A stretch of 64,000 nt of DNA from Nocardia sp. SYP-A9097 (GCF_009649815.1 NZ_WJIC01000033.1:1-64000), one strand, 5' to 3'. Positions 42,428 to 51,880 are shown, numbered from the stretch's first letter. Program-made: numbers and translations. Notes: a model not told the origin generated them from the sequence alone.

Positions 42428-44110
42428 CTACACGGCGCGGCGGCGCGTGCGCTGCAGCTGATCCAGTTCGCGTGCCACATCGGCCTGCGACAGCGTCGCC
42501 CCGGTCTGCACCGAAAGGGCAAGGGGCATACCCGCATCCACGTGATAGGCGGTCACATGCAGGACCCCGTCGAAGCCCATCTCGAAGGTGACCCGCACTT
42601 CACTGCCCGCCGGATAGCCGGGCGGAATATCCTTGATCCGCCCCTCCACCAGGATTTTCGTATCCTCGGGACGGGTCGAGGCGGCCTGCCCCTGCTGTTC
42701 GACAATGGTCAGCTCGATCTGATCCTGATCAGCGCGCACGGTGCCGTAGGACCGCCGCACCTTGATCGGCAGCGTCTGATTGCGATGCACCAGCCAGCTC
42801 GCCGCCAACCCGCTGTAGGTGTCCAGTGCGAGCACGCCGAAGCCACGCGACACCACGGTGTCGACCTGGATCTCCAGCATGCGCCGCACCAGACTCACCG
42901 GCTGCCCGAAGGAGTCGGCCACCCGGCCGAGGGACTGCTCCAGTTCGCGCGGATCGGCATCGCGCAGTTCCGCGCCATCGCGTAGTCGCCCGCGAGTCAC
43001 CAAGTCGGCGAAGACAAGTCGCTCCATCTCCAGCTTCTCGCCGTACAGCGCGGCACCACGCGCGACCGAGAGATCCGGATCGCGCAGCTCACCGGCCAGG
43101 CCCAGTTCCCGCTGCAACTCCCGCGTCACCATGGGCATGCGGGAGGAGCCGCCGACCAGCAGCACCCGATCCACCTGCCGCACACCGCGCTGCCCGGCCT
43201 CCTCCAGACACGCCTTGGTGAGATCGATCGTGCGGCGCATGAGCGAGGCCGTCATGGCCTCCATCTCGGAGCGGGTCAGCATGATCACCGCGCGCGCACC
43301 ATCATGCGCGACAAGCACTTCCGTCTGCTCGGCGGCGCTGAGTTCGCGTTTGGCGCGCTCGGCGGCCAGCACCAGCATCTGCGATCCGGCCGAATCATCC
43401 AGCGGGTCTTCGGCATCCGGGTTGGCGGCGCAGAACTGCTGAGACAGGTGCAGGGCGATGCGCTCATCCCAGTCGGCCCCGCCGAGCTGATGATCACCTT
43501 CGACCGCGAGCACCGCGATACGACGGTCGGACAATTCGATGACCGTGGCGTCGAAGGTACCGCCACCGAGGTCGTAGACGAGCACGGTTTCGCGCCCGCC
43601 GTTCTTACCGATATCGATACTGCCGTCCAGGCGACCGAAACCGTAGGACAGGGCCGCGGCGATCGGCTCGGAAAGCACTCCGGCGACATCGAATCCGGCA
43701 TAGGTACCGGCCTGAATGGTGGCCCGCCGCTCCTCGTCACCGAAGTACGCGGGCACGGTGATGACCACCCGCTGCACGGTGCCGCCGCCACCGAATTCGG
43801 CATCGGCGGCCAGGCTCTTCAGGATCAGTGACGACACCGCCGGAGCGGACCAGGTCTGCCCATGCCCCATGAATCGCCACTCGGCATCGCCCATCCGCCG
43901 TTTGACCAGCGAGCACACATGCTCGGGATCCAACCGCGCCTGCCGCCGCGCACCCTCACCCACCACATGGTCGGTGGCGGAGGCGAACAGCACCACGGAC
44001 GGCACCGTCGGCTCCCCATTCATACCGATCAAGATTTCCGGGCGTCCGTCCGCGTCGATACGCGCGATAGCGGAATTCGTTGTGCCCAGGTCGATGCCGA
44101 AGACCCCCAT
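42428..44110 (-). CDS. Hsp70-family protein (non-canonical DnaK paralogue)
   Basis: A 560-residue Hsp70. ATPase signatures are all present: phosphate 1 GIDLGTTNSAIARI, SEPIAAALSYGFG (connect 1), phosphate 2 LVYDLGGGTFDATVI, and adenosine VLLVGGSSRMPMVTREL. A shortened substrate-binding region (about 380-560) retains the beta-sandwich (LALDTYSGLAASWLVHRNQTLPIKV, GQAASTRPEDTKILVEGRI, VTFEMGFDGVLHVTAY) but lacks the long DnaK lid and EEVD-like tail. It is divergent from a GrpE-like gene by 49 bp and followed by the J-like protein, so the three appear to form a module separate from the housekeeping dnaK operon. Confidence 0.9.
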   Translation of the reverse strand: MGVFGIDLGTTNSAIARIDADGRPEILIGMNGEPTVPSVVLFASATDHVVGEGARRQARLDPEHVCSLVKRRMGDAEWRFMGHGQTWSAPAVSSLILKSLAADAEFGGGGTVQRVVITVPAYFGDEERRATIQAGTYAGFDVAGVLSEPIAAALSYGFGRLDGSIDIGKNGGRETVLVYDLGGGTFDATVIELSDRRIAVLAVEGDHQLGGADWDERIALHLSQQFCAANPDAEDPLDDSAGSQMLVLAAERAKRELSAAEQTEVLVAHDGARAVIMLTRSEMEAMTASLMRRTIDLTKACLEEAGQRGVRQVDRVLLVGGSSRMPMVTRELQRELGLAGELRDPDLSVARGAALYGEKLEMERLVFADLVTRGRLRDGAELRDADPRELEQSLGRVADSFGQPVSLVRRMLEIQVDTVVSRGFGVLALDTYSGLAASWLVHRNQTLPIKVRRSYGTVRADQDQIELTIVEQQGQAASTRPEDTKILVEGRIKDIPPGYPAGSEVRVTFEMGFDGVLHVTAYHVDAGMPLALSVQTGATLSQADVARELDQLQRTRRRAV

Positions 44111-44159
44111 GGCGGCGATCGTAGCAGTCGTGACCGACCATCGGGATTAAGGTTCGGGC

Positions 44160-44678
44160 ATGACCGAACCCGCCGCAGCGACCGGGAACCCTGACACCGC
44201 AACCGAACCCGTCGCGGACGACCGCACCGCGAATCTCAGCGCCCGCATCGACGATCTGACCCGGGTGATCGCCCGGCAGGCGGCGACCCTGGAGCGCCTG
44301 GCCGATGACGCCAAGGCACGGGAGCGGCGCGAGCGCGCGGGAGCGGACGCACCGCTGGTGGTGGAGCTGTTCGCGGTCTTCGGCGATGCGCTCGCGCTGG
44401 CCGGCACCGCAGAGTCCGAGTCCGAGCGAACGGCGTTCGAAACCTTCGCGAATCGGGTGGAGCGCCTGCTGGTCGGCCGCGGCGGGCAGGTGGAACGCCC
44501 GACCCCGGACAGCGCGTTCGACGCCCTCACCATGGAGGCCGCCGATACCTCGGCCACCACCGATCCGGCCGCCGATCGGACCATAGATACCGTGCTGCAA
44601 CCCGGCCTCACCATCGCCGACCGTTCGGTGCGGCCCGCGAAAGTGGTTGTCCGGCGGTATCACGACCCGAAAAGCTGA
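44160..44678 (+). CDS. GrpE-like nucleotide-exchange protein
   Basis: A 172-residue protein. A charged N-terminal region with a coiled-coil-like helix (LSARIDDLTRVIARQAATLERLADDAKARERRE, about 26-58) leads to PLVVELFAVFGDALALAG, FETFANRVERLLVGRGGQVERPTPDSAFDALTMEAADT and a C-terminal beta part ending TIDTVLQPGLTIADRSVRPAKVVVRRY. The last two match the GrpE helix bundle and beta-wing (compare VLRKGYKLGDRVLRPAKVKV-like GrpE ends). It should promote ADP release from the divergent Hsp70. Overall similarity is modest, so family assignment is good but not certain. Confidence 0.75.
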   Translation: MTEPAAATGNPDTATEPVADDRTANLSARIDDLTRVIARQAATLERLADDAKARERRERAGADAPLVVELFAVFGDALALAGTAESESERTAFETFANRVERLLVGRGGQVERPTPDSAFDALTMEAADTSATTDPAADRTIDTVLQPGLTIADRSVRPAKVVVRRYHDPKS

Positions 44679-44707
44679 TCCCGGCCCTTTATCGAAAAGC
44701 CCCCTGT

Positions 44708-44729
44708 GGTTAAGCACACGTGCTTAACC
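44708..44729 (+). promoter_or_regulatory. 22-bp palindromic operator upstream of the Rieske oxygenase
   Basis: GGTTAAGCAC and GTGCTTAACC flank a central AC, a perfect 10+10 palindrome. It ends 8 bp before the ATG, so a bound protein would block the promoter or start. It does not match the KstR (AGAACNNGTTCT-like) or KstR2 (CAAGNNCTTG) motif, and no regulator gene is adjacent. Confidence 0.7.
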
Positions 44730-44737
44730 TCGGTGGT

Positions 44738-45925
44738 ATGAGTGGCACACAAGCCCGGATGATCGATGTCGGACAACCCATGACCCGGTTCGCCCGGGGC
44801 TGGCACTGCCTCGGCCTGGCGGAGAGTTTCCGGGACGGGCAGCCACACTCGATCGACGCCTTCGGCACCAAATTGGCGATCTGGTCCGACAGCAAGGGCG
44901 CGCTGCACGCCCTCGACGGGTACTGCCGCCATATGGGCGCGGACCTGTCCTACGGCAGCGTCAAGGACGACAATCTCGCCTGCCCCTTCCACGATTGGCG
45001 CTGGCGCGGCGACGGGCGTTGTGCCGCAATCCCTTACGCGCGCCGGGTGCCCCCGCTGGCCAAGACGCGCTCCTGGACCACCTGCGAGGAGAACGGGCAG
45101 TTCTTCGTCTGGAACGATCCCGAGGGCAATCCGCCACAGCCCGAGGTCGCCATACCGCATATCGAAGGTATGGGTACCGAACAGTGGAGCGACTGGAGTT
45201 GGAACTCGCTGTTGATCGAGGGCGCGCACTGCCGCGAAATCATCGACAACAACGTGGATATGGCGCACTTCTTCTATATCCACTACGCGTATCCGGTGTT
45301 CTTCAAGAATGTCTTCGAAGGGCATGTGGCGACGCAGTTCCTGCACTCCAAGGGGCGGCCGGACGTGCACACGTCGTCGAACTACAACACCGAGATGCAG
45401 CTGTTGCGTTCGGAGGCTTCGTATTTCGGGCCGTCGTACATGATCAACTACCTGCACAATGATTTCGGTGAGCGGACCGTCGAGGTGGCGCTGATCAACT
45501 GCCACTATCCGGTCACACACAATTCGTTCATGCTGCAGTGGGGTGTGAGCGTGCAGCGCATCGAGGGCCTGCCGCCCGCCAAATCGCAGTCCCTGGCCAA
45601 GGCGTTCGGGAGGAGCTTCGGGGTGGGATTCCTGCAGGATGTCGAGATCTGGAAACACAAGACGCGCATAGACAATCCGCTACTCACCCAGGAGGACGGG
45701 CCGGTGTATCAGCATCGCCGCTGGTATGAGCAGTTCTATGTGGATGTCGCCGATATCAAGCCGGAGATGACGGCGCGTTTCGAATTCGAGGTGGATACCA
45801 CGCACGCGAATGAGAATTGGCAGGCCGAGGTCGCCGAGAATCTGGCCAAGCGGGCGGTCGAGGAGGCCGCGGCGGCCGAAGCGGCCGCCGCGGCGAGCAA
45901 TGGCGCGGCCGCCGACAACGATTAG
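44738..45925 (+). CDS. KshA-like Rieske non-heme iron oxygenase
   Basis: A 395-residue oxygenase subunit resembling 3-ketosteroid 9-alpha-hydroxylase KshA, which opens the steroid B ring together with reductase KshB. The Rieske [2Fe-2S] ligands are C63-x-H65 (YCRHMGADLSYG) and C82-x-x-H85 (CPFHDWRWRG). The mononuclear iron ligands are in NNVDMAHFFYIHYAYP (His177, His182) with a later Asp in FLQDVEIWKHK. The C-terminus ends in an Ala/Glu-rich tail. The ATG at 44738 is chosen since the upstream in-frame GTG lies inside the operator. No reductase or other steroid genes are nearby. The KshA subfamily is likely; the exact substrate is not proven. Confidence 0.87.
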   Translation: MSGTQARMIDVGQPMTRFARGWHCLGLAESFRDGQPHSIDAFGTKLAIWSDSKGALHALDGYCRHMGADLSYGSVKDDNLACPFHDWRWRGDGRCAAIPYARRVPPLAKTRSWTTCEENGQFFVWNDPEGNPPQPEVAIPHIEGMGTEQWSDWSWNSLLIEGAHCREIIDNNVDMAHFFYIHYAYPVFFKNVFEGHVATQFLHSKGRPDVHTSSNYNTEMQLLRSEASYFGPSYMINYLHNDFGERTVEVALINCHYPVTHNSFMLQWGVSVQRIEGLPPAKSQSLAKAFGRSFGVGFLQDVEIWKHKTRIDNPLLTQEDGPVYQHRRWYEQFYVDVADIKPEMTARFEFEVDTTHANENWQAEVAENLAKRAVEEAAAAEAAAAASNGAAADND

Positions 45926-47274
45926 GCGAGCCGCCCCGGCACATCCGCCCCGACCCGCGCCCACTTTCCGGAGAGGGCGCGCCAGGACACCGCGACCAGT
46001 CGCAGCACCATGAAAGCGACCAGGCCGGTCCAGATTCCGGCGATTCCCCAGTCGTAGGCCAGGGATAGCCAGATGGCGGGCAGGAATCCGAGCAGCGCCG
46101 AACCGAGTGTGGCATTGCGCAGGAAGGCCGCGTCACCCGCGCCCAGCAGTACGCCGTCGAGCGCGAACACCACGCCCGCGATCGGAATGATGCCGACGAA
46201 GAACCACCACACCACATGCGTGCGGTCCAATACCGATGGGTCGCTGGTGAACAGCTGCGGTATCACCGAATACCCGGCCGCGAAGATCGACGCCAAGACC
46301 AGCGCGAACACCGTCGACCACGCGGTGATGCGCCGAGCCAAAGCCTGTGCGCCCCTGGCATTCCCGGCCCCGAGCGCCGCACCGACCAGCGTCTGCGCCG
46401 CGATCGCCAGCGAATCCAGGGTCAGCGCAAGGAAGTTCCACAATTGCAGCACCAGTTGATGTGCCGCGACCGAAGCCGCCCCGAACCGTGCGGCCACCGC
46501 GGCGGCCGAGACGAAGCAGGCCTGGAATGCCAGACTCCGCGCGATCAAATCCCGCCCGAGCACCAACTGCGCCTTCATGATCGCGATATGCGGAGCCAGC
46601 GGCACCCGTGATCCCATCAGCGCCCATACGAACAACGCAGCCATCACCACCTGCCCGACCACATTGGCCACGGCGGACCCCTCCAGCTCCATCCGGGGCG
46701 CTCCCAGCAGCCCGTGCACCAGCACCGGGCAGAGAATCCCCGAAACCACCAGCCCCGCAATCACATACAGCAGCGGCCGCCGAGTCTGCTGCACCCCGCG
46801 CATCCATCCGTTCCCCGCCATCGACAACAGAATCAACGGCACCCCGAACAGCGCGATCCGCAGCCACGACTCCGCCCGCGGCGCGATCTCATCCCCACCC
46901 GCGATAGCCCGAGTCACCGTGCCCGCGAAGACCTGCAGCACAACAACAATCGCCAATCCGACCCCGACCGCCAGCCAGCTGGCCTGCACCCCCTCCCCGA
47001 TCGCGCCCCGCTCATCGCCCGCCCCATGCCGCCGCGCAGCCCGCGCGGTCGTCCCATAACTCAGAAACGTCAACTGCGAACTGACCTGCGCCAGAATCAA
47101 TCCCCCGACCGCCAGCCCCGCCAGCGCCAAAGCCCCCAACCGACCCACCACGGCCATATCGAAAAGTAGATAGGTCGGCTCCGCCACCAGCACACCCAGC
47201 GTCGGCACCGCGATCCCGAGAATCCGCCGCGGCCCCGCCTGCACCGCCGCCGCCCCCACCTCGCTCTCCACCAT
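45922..47274 (-). CDS. MATE-family efflux transporter (DinF-like)
   Basis: A 450-residue, 12-helix multidrug and toxin extrusion protein. Segments PTLGVLVAEPTYLLFDMAVVGRLGALALAGLAVGGLIL and GNGWMRGVQQTRRPLLYVIAG are typical of the DinF branch. A homologue (dinF, Rv2836c) occupies the same position before nrnA in mycobacteria, although here two genes intervene. It exports cationic compounds using an ion gradient; substrates unknown. Its stop overlaps the stop of the convergent oxygenase gene. The ATG at 47274 is chosen over one six codons upstream with low confidence. Confidence 0.88.
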   Translation of the reverse strand: MVESEVGAAAVQAGPRRILGIAVPTLGVLVAEPTYLLFDMAVVGRLGALALAGLAVGGLILAQVSSQLTFLSYGTTARAARRHGAGDERGAIGEGVQASWLAVGVGLAIVVVLQVFAGTVTRAIAGGDEIAPRAESWLRIALFGVPLILLSMAGNGWMRGVQQTRRPLLYVIAGLVVSGILCPVLVHGLLGAPRMELEGSAVANVVGQVVMAALFVWALMGSRVPLAPHIAIMKAQLVLGRDLIARSLAFQACFVSAAAVAARFGAASVAAHQLVLQLWNFLALTLDSLAIAAQTLVGAALGAGNARGAQALARRITAWSTVFALVLASIFAAGYSVIPQLFTSDPSVLDRTHVVWWFFVGIIPIAGVVFALDGVLLGAGDAAFLRNATLGSALLGFLPAIWLSLAYDWGIAGIWTGLVAFMVLRLVAVSWRALSGKWARVGADVPGRLA

Positions 47275-47424
47275 GCGATCACCATCCCACACGCCCCCGA
47301 CATCCCACGGGAACTCGGCGACCTGCGCGAACCAGCGCGGGCCCCGACTCGACTTGCCTTTGCGCCGCCCATCTTTCGATGCCTAGGCTGAACGCAACGC
47401 ACGTTCACGGGGAGATGGGTGGGG

Positions 47425-49212
47425 ATGTCTGCCGACCAGACACGGCCGCGGCAATGGTTCGCTCGCGCGGCAGGGGCAGCCGCGGCGATCGGATTCGGGA
47501 TGATCGCGGGTGGTGCGCTACTCGCGGGCTACAGCAGGTTCGCGGCTTCTTCCCGGCCTACCGATAGCGGCCTCCCCTCGACCCTGTCGACCGCCGCGCT
47601 CATTATCGGCGTCACACTGCTGATCGCCGTGCCACTGATCGCGATAGGCACCGGCAGCGATATCGATTGGTATGGCGGCTGGAGCGCACTCGTCTGGTTC
47701 GCGGTGGTCGCGGGGCTGTCGGTGCTGCCGATCATGGCCGCGAAATACCATCTGCCCGAGGCCTTTCCGAGCTTGCGCCACGATTACCCGTTCTTCGAGC
47801 AATTACCGACTGCGGTCGGCGCGAGCGGGCTCCTCACCATAGGCGCGGTCCTCATCGTCGGCGCGGGCCTGCGACCGGCGTACCTGCGGAGCCTCTCGCG
47901 CCGGCTAACGGTGCTGTTCGCCGTACTGGGCGTGGTGATCTCGGCGGGCGTCGCGGTGGCGGCCATCCGCGCGGGCGATGATCAGCGGAATTTCGACCAT
48001 CTGACCGCGACCCGAGCACAGCCGCCGAGCATGCCCGGCCAACTCGGCACCGAGCAATATCGGGTGCGCATCCCCTTCATGCGCAGCGACTGGGATTCCA
48101 GTCGGAGTTACGGCGATATCGTCCCTGCCGGAACGGGTTTCGTCGCGGCCTCCGCGGCGGGCTTGACCGCTTACGACGGTACGACCGGCGCAGCCCGCTG
48201 GCATTACCTGCGCCGAGGAATCGCCGACAACGCAATCGACGGCGTCGAATACGTCGGCGATTCCCTGCGCGCACTCGAGGGCGGGACGGTCGCGCTCGCC
48301 TACTGGCGGCACTTCGGCTGGCTCGCATTCGATGCGATCACCGGCGAAATCCTCTGGCAGGACTCGGATTTCACCTATGACGCCGCACACGACGACCCTG
48401 ATTACAGCTTCGGCCCCGGTACCTCCGGGCCACTCACACTGGTCTCCAATGACCGCGTCACCGTCTACGACGCCCGCACGGGCGCCCGGAAATGGTCGAG
48501 CGAATTCGCAGACCCGGGCTGCCGTGCCAGAAGTACCAACGCCGCCGGCACCGCAACAGCGATCTATCGAATCATCCAGTGCTACAACAATACCGAGCAG
48601 TGGTACGCGGCATCGGTCCTCGACAGCCGGACCGGCGCGACCATAAGCACCCGCGAAGTGGGCCGTACACCGAATGCCGACGCGACCAATCTGCCCGCAC
48701 ACCTGCGCACGCTCGGGAACACCGTCATCATCGACTGGTATCTCGGCAAAGGCAGCCGGCAAATGATCGTCACGGCCCCGGACCAGTTCGCCACCGCCGC
48801 CGAGACCGATATGGGGAACAGCCGGGTCCTGGCAGCCGACCCCACCGGGCCGGATCTACTGGTCGCCGACTGGCCGAGCGGCTTCAGCCCGCCCGTCCGA
48901 GCGGTGGTGATCGACGGCGCGACCGGCACCGAAAAGTACTCTCCCCCAGCAATATCCACCACCGTCGAAGACGGCCACCTGGCCTTCCTGACGACCCAGC
49001 TCATACAGGTCACGTGGGATCGTCACACCGATCGTGACCTCGGCCCCACCGTGCGCGCCTGGAACCGCGCCGACAACAGCCTCGTCACACAGCGGCCACT
49101 CGACCACGGCGACCGATGCACCGGCAAGTCATCGACCATCGCCACACCCGGTGCCCTGCTGGTGCTCTGCAGTGACCAGCAATCACTGGAAATCATCGGA
49201 TTCCATGACTGA
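47425..49212 (+). CDS. Membrane protein with PQQ-like beta-propeller domain
   Basis: About 595 residues. Four predicted N-terminal helices (about 13-35, 52-72, 84-102, 118-138) and a fifth (about 150-172) are followed by an extracytoplasmic domain. That domain has repeated blade motifs of PQQ-like or PD40-type propellers: AGLTAYDGTTGAARWHY, WLAFDAITGEILWQDSD, VTVYDARTGARKWSSEF and VVIDGATGTEKYS. No ligand or partner is evident. The start is either the ATG at 47425 or the GTG at 47419; GGGGAG lies just upstream. It may be a scaffold or sensor on the cell surface. Confidence 0.8.
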   Translation: MSADQTRPRQWFARAAGAAAAIGFGMIAGGALLAGYSRFAASSRPTDSGLPSTLSTAALIIGVTLLIAVPLIAIGTGSDIDWYGGWSALVWFAVVAGLSVLPIMAAKYHLPEAFPSLRHDYPFFEQLPTAVGASGLLTIGAVLIVGAGLRPAYLRSLSRRLTVLFAVLGVVISAGVAVAAIRAGDDQRNFDHLTATRAQPPSMPGQLGTEQYRVRIPFMRSDWDSSRSYGDIVPAGTGFVAASAAGLTAYDGTTGAARWHYLRRGIADNAIDGVEYVGDSLRALEGGTVALAYWRHFGWLAFDAITGEILWQDSDFTYDAAHDDPDYSFGPGTSGPLTLVSNDRVTVYDARTGARKWSSEFADPGCRARSTNAAGTATAIYRIIQCYNNTEQWYAASVLDSRTGATISTREVGRTPNADATNLPAHLRTLGNTVIIDWYLGKGSRQMIVTAPDQFATAAETDMGNSRVLAADPTGPDLLVADWPSGFSPPVRAVVIDGATGTEKYSPPAISTTVEDGHLAFLTTQLIQVTWDRHTDRDLGPTVRAWNRADNSLVTQRPLDHGDRCTGKSSTIATPGALLVLCSDQQSLEIIGFHD

Positions 49213-49251
49213 GCACCCCGAATCGCAGTCACCTCGAGGCAGGCTGGAGAC

Positions 49252-50808
49252 ATGATCACTCTCGACACCGTCATCACCGCCGTCACGGTCTATCCGGACC
49301 GGGCTCGGGTGACCAGGTCCGGCAAGGTCGATATCCCCGAGGGCGAACACCGGATACGCGTCGCGCCATTGCCATTGCGGCTGCTGCGAGACTCGATTCG
49401 AGTCGCCGGGCAGGGGGACGTGACGGTACTCGGGGTGGATATCGGCACCGAGCGGCAGCCGGATACGGCCGATGAGCAGGTCGCGGAGTTGGAGGGACGC
49501 ATCCGCGAACTGGAGGCCGCGATGAGTGCGCTGGCGGATACCGATCGCGCGGCCGAGGCCAGAATCGTCTTCCTGGAGCGGCTGGCCCGGCGCTCGGCGG
49601 AGACGCTGGCGAAGGCGGATAGCGAGCGCGTCACCGAATTCGTCGACGGACTGGAAGCACAGTACGAGACCGTGCACACCGCCCGGCGGGAGCGAGAAGC
49701 ATTGCGGCAGGAGCATATTCGCGAACAGCAGGCCATTCAACGCCGCCTCGGTGATCTGCGTGGAAAGAACCGCAACGACACCCAGGTCGCGGTGATCACC
49801 GTGGAAGCCGCGCGCCCGGTAACCGTCGACCTGGACATCACCTACGTTGTCCCCGAAGCTAGTTGGAGCAGTAGCTACGACCTGCGCCTGGCCGACACCG
49901 GACTGACCCTGCGCTGGTTCGGCCTGGTGCGACAGCGCACCGGCGAGGACTGGCCCGAGTGCAAATTGCAGCTCTCCACCGCCCGCCCGGCCAACGCCCT
50001 GGACGTCCCGGAACTGGATGCCTGGTTCATCACGTCCATCGCGCCCGAGCAACATCGGATGGCCCGCAAGCGGTCGAGCGAAATGGTCGCGGGCGGCGCA
50101 CCCGTCGCCTTCGGCGCTGCACCCGCGGCACCCGCCGCAGCCCGGCCGCCGGTCCCGGTACGCGAATCCGTCGCCACCGTCGAGCACTCCGTCACCGCCG
50201 CAACGTATTCCCCGCAACGAACCGTCGCGGTGCCCTCCGACAACACCGAACACCGCACGGTCATCACTGCCCTCGACCTCGAGGCCCGGCTGGACTATGT
50301 GACAGCGCCGGTGCAGTCGCCCGAGGCCGTACTGCGCGCCACCGCCCGCAACACCTCCGACCACACCCTGCCTTCGGGCCGCGCCGCCCTCTTCCACGAG
50401 GCCGAATTCGTCGGAGCCACCGACCTGGAAACCTGGGCTCCGGGCGAAGAACGCGAACTCGCCCTCGGCGTCGACGACCGCATCAGAATCGAACGAGAAC
50501 TGGTGCGCCGCAACGCGACCAAGGTCACCCTCGGCACGGCCCGCCGCACCGAAGTCGAATACACCATCACGGTCGCCAACCACAGCGCTCGCCCCGCCAC
50601 CGTGACCATCCTCGACCGTCTCCCGATAACCCGCGACGCCGCCATCACCGTCCGCGAAACAGTCACCAAGCCACAGCCCGCCGACCGCAACGACCTCGGC
50701 ATCCTCACCTGGAAATCCACCCTCGACCCGCAGGCCCAGACCACCATCACCTTCGGCTACCGAGTGGAAGCCGCCAAGGGAGTCACCATCTTCGGCCTGC
50801 CCGACTAA
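49252..50808 (+). CDS. MuiA-family (DUF4140/DUF4139) protein
   Basis: A 518-residue protein. The N-terminal DUF4140 region (ITAVTVYPDRARVTRSGKVDIPEGEHRIRVAPLPLRL) precedes a coiled coil (about 77-180, rich in Arg, Glu and Ala heptads) and the DUF4139 beta-rich domain (about 185-518: VVPEASWSSSYDLRLADTG, FSTARPANALDVPEL-like segment, SVTAATYSPQRTVAVPSDNTEHRTVI and TITFGYRVEAAKGV). The name mucoidy inhibitor comes from E. coli; the molecular function is unknown. It starts with ATG 39 bp after the propeller gene and could be co-transcribed. Confidence 0.87.
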   Translation: MITLDTVITAVTVYPDRARVTRSGKVDIPEGEHRIRVAPLPLRLLRDSIRVAGQGDVTVLGVDIGTERQPDTADEQVAELEGRIRELEAAMSALADTDRAAEARIVFLERLARRSAETLAKADSERVTEFVDGLEAQYETVHTARREREALRQEHIREQQAIQRRLGDLRGKNRNDTQVAVITVEAARPVTVDLDITYVVPEASWSSSYDLRLADTGLTLRWFGLVRQRTGEDWPECKLQLSTARPANALDVPELDAWFITSIAPEQHRMARKRSSEMVAGGAPVAFGAAPAAPAAARPPVPVRESVATVEHSVTAATYSPQRTVAVPSDNTEHRTVITALDLEARLDYVTAPVQSPEAVLRATARNTSDHTLPSGRAALFHEAEFVGATDLETWAPGEERELALGVDDRIRIERELVRRNATKVTLGTARRTEVEYTITVANHSARPATVTILDRLPITRDAAITVRETVTKPQPADRNDLGILTWKSTLDPQAQTTITFGYRVEAAKGVTIFGLPD

Positions 50809-50814
50809 CGCGCT

Positions 50815-50876
50815 CAGCGAGGGTGCACTCAGGGCGGCGATATGGGCGGATTACCGCCGTGAGTGCACACTCGCCG
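50815..50876. terminator. 62-bp palindrome between MuiA-like gene and nrnA (family 2, copy 2)
   Basis: AGCGAGGGTGCACTCAGGGCGGC at the left pairs with GCCGTGAGTGCACACTCGCC at the right (with GCGG/CCGC stems inside). Sequence and position between convergent stops match the palindrome at 34134-34193. Probably a bidirectional terminator of a repeat family. Confidence 0.7.
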
Positions 50877-50887
50877 GAGGAATCCGG

Positions 50888-51880
50888 CTATTTGCCGAGT
50901 TCGGATCTCAGGGCAGCTGCGAGTTGGGCTGGGCTGCCGGTGGTGGAATAGCCTGCGGCATAACGGTGTCCGCCGCCGCCCAGGGCAATCGCCACCCGGG
51001 CTACGTCCACACCGAGTGAACCATCGGCCGCATCATGCGAGCGCAGCGAAACCGTCCACTGATCCGATCTGCCGCGGGCCTCTTTGAAGACCGCCGCCAC
51101 CTGCGCTTCGGCGGTCGTGCGAACCAGATCGATAATGCTCTCGACCTCTTCCGATCGAACGCCCGCGGTATCTTCGCGGCGCACGAACACATAGACCAGA
51201 CCCGCACCACCGGCCGCTTCGGTGTCGAGCTCGGCCGAGGCCAGGACGCGCGAGAGCATGGGAAGCCACGCGAAAGGGTGTGTGTCCATGAGCTTTCGGG
51301 TAATCCCCGGGCCGTCGATCCCCGTCGCGAGCAGCCGCTCGGCGAGGGCATGCGAACCCGGGCGAGCCCATTTGAACGAACCGGTATCGGTGACCAAGCC
51401 GGCGTAAAGACAATGCGCCACAGGCTGATCGATGGTTTCGCCCCAGGCGTCCAGTACCCGCGCCACCATGCCCGCGGTCGATTCCGCGGTCTCGTCGACA
51501 ATATTCACCTGGGCGAACCGGGTATTGGAGCGATGATGATCGAGCACCATGGTGACGCGCGCCCCGCTGAGCCGATCCTTCAGTGCGCCAAGGCGATCCG
51601 CGCTGCCGCAGTCCACCGCGACGAGTACGTCAACCTCCTGCCGTACCTGATCCGGCGGCACCAGCAGTTCGGTACCGGGCAGCGATCGTATGGAGACGGG
51701 CAGTTCGGCGGGTTCGGCGAAGCATACCTGCACCGGCACGCCCCGCCGCCGCAGCACCTGCCCCAAAGCCAGACCGCTGCCGATGGTGTCGGCGTCGGGC
51801 TGGATATGGCACAGCACCGTCACCGACCGAGCGGTGTCGAGTATCGACACCGCCGCAGCCAGATCGACCGGTTCGGTCAC
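50888..51880 (-). CDS. nrnA: DHH/DHHA1 phosphoesterase, NrnA (oligoribonuclease / pAp phosphatase / c-di-AMP hydrolase type)
   Basis: The protein is 330 residues from the GTG at 51880, which has GGGAGGAG 7 nt upstream; the longer ATG at 51958 would overlap rbfA by 47 bp. DHH motifs: LCHIQPDADTIGSGLALG (D-x-D), VDCGSADR, LDHHRSNT (DHH) and AGLVTDTGSFKW, then DHHA1 with GGGGHRYAAGYS. It degrades nanoRNAs and pAp, and in mycobacteria the homologue hydrolyses c-di-AMP. It follows rbfA in the usual order. Confidence 0.93.
   Translation of the reverse strand: MTEPVDLAAAVSILDTARSVTVLCHIQPDADTIGSGLALGQVLRRRGVPVQVCFAEPAELPVSIRSLPGTELLVPPDQVRQEVDVLVAVDCGSADRLGALKDRLSGARVTMVLDHHRSNTRFAQVNIVDETAESTAGMVARVLDAWGETIDQPVAHCLYAGLVTDTGSFKWARPGSHALAERLLATGIDGPGITRKLMDTHPFAWLPMLSRVLASAELDTEAAGGAGLVYVFVRREDTAGVRSEEVESIIDLVRTTAEAQVAAVFKEARGRSDQWTVSLRSHDAADGSLGVDVARVAIALGGGGHRYAAGYSTTGSPAQLAAALRSELGK

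Noticed and set aside
44708..44729. KstR or KstR2 binding site before the Rieske gene
   Set aside because: The palindrome GGTTAAGCAC/GTGCTTAACC does not match either published consensus as I know it.
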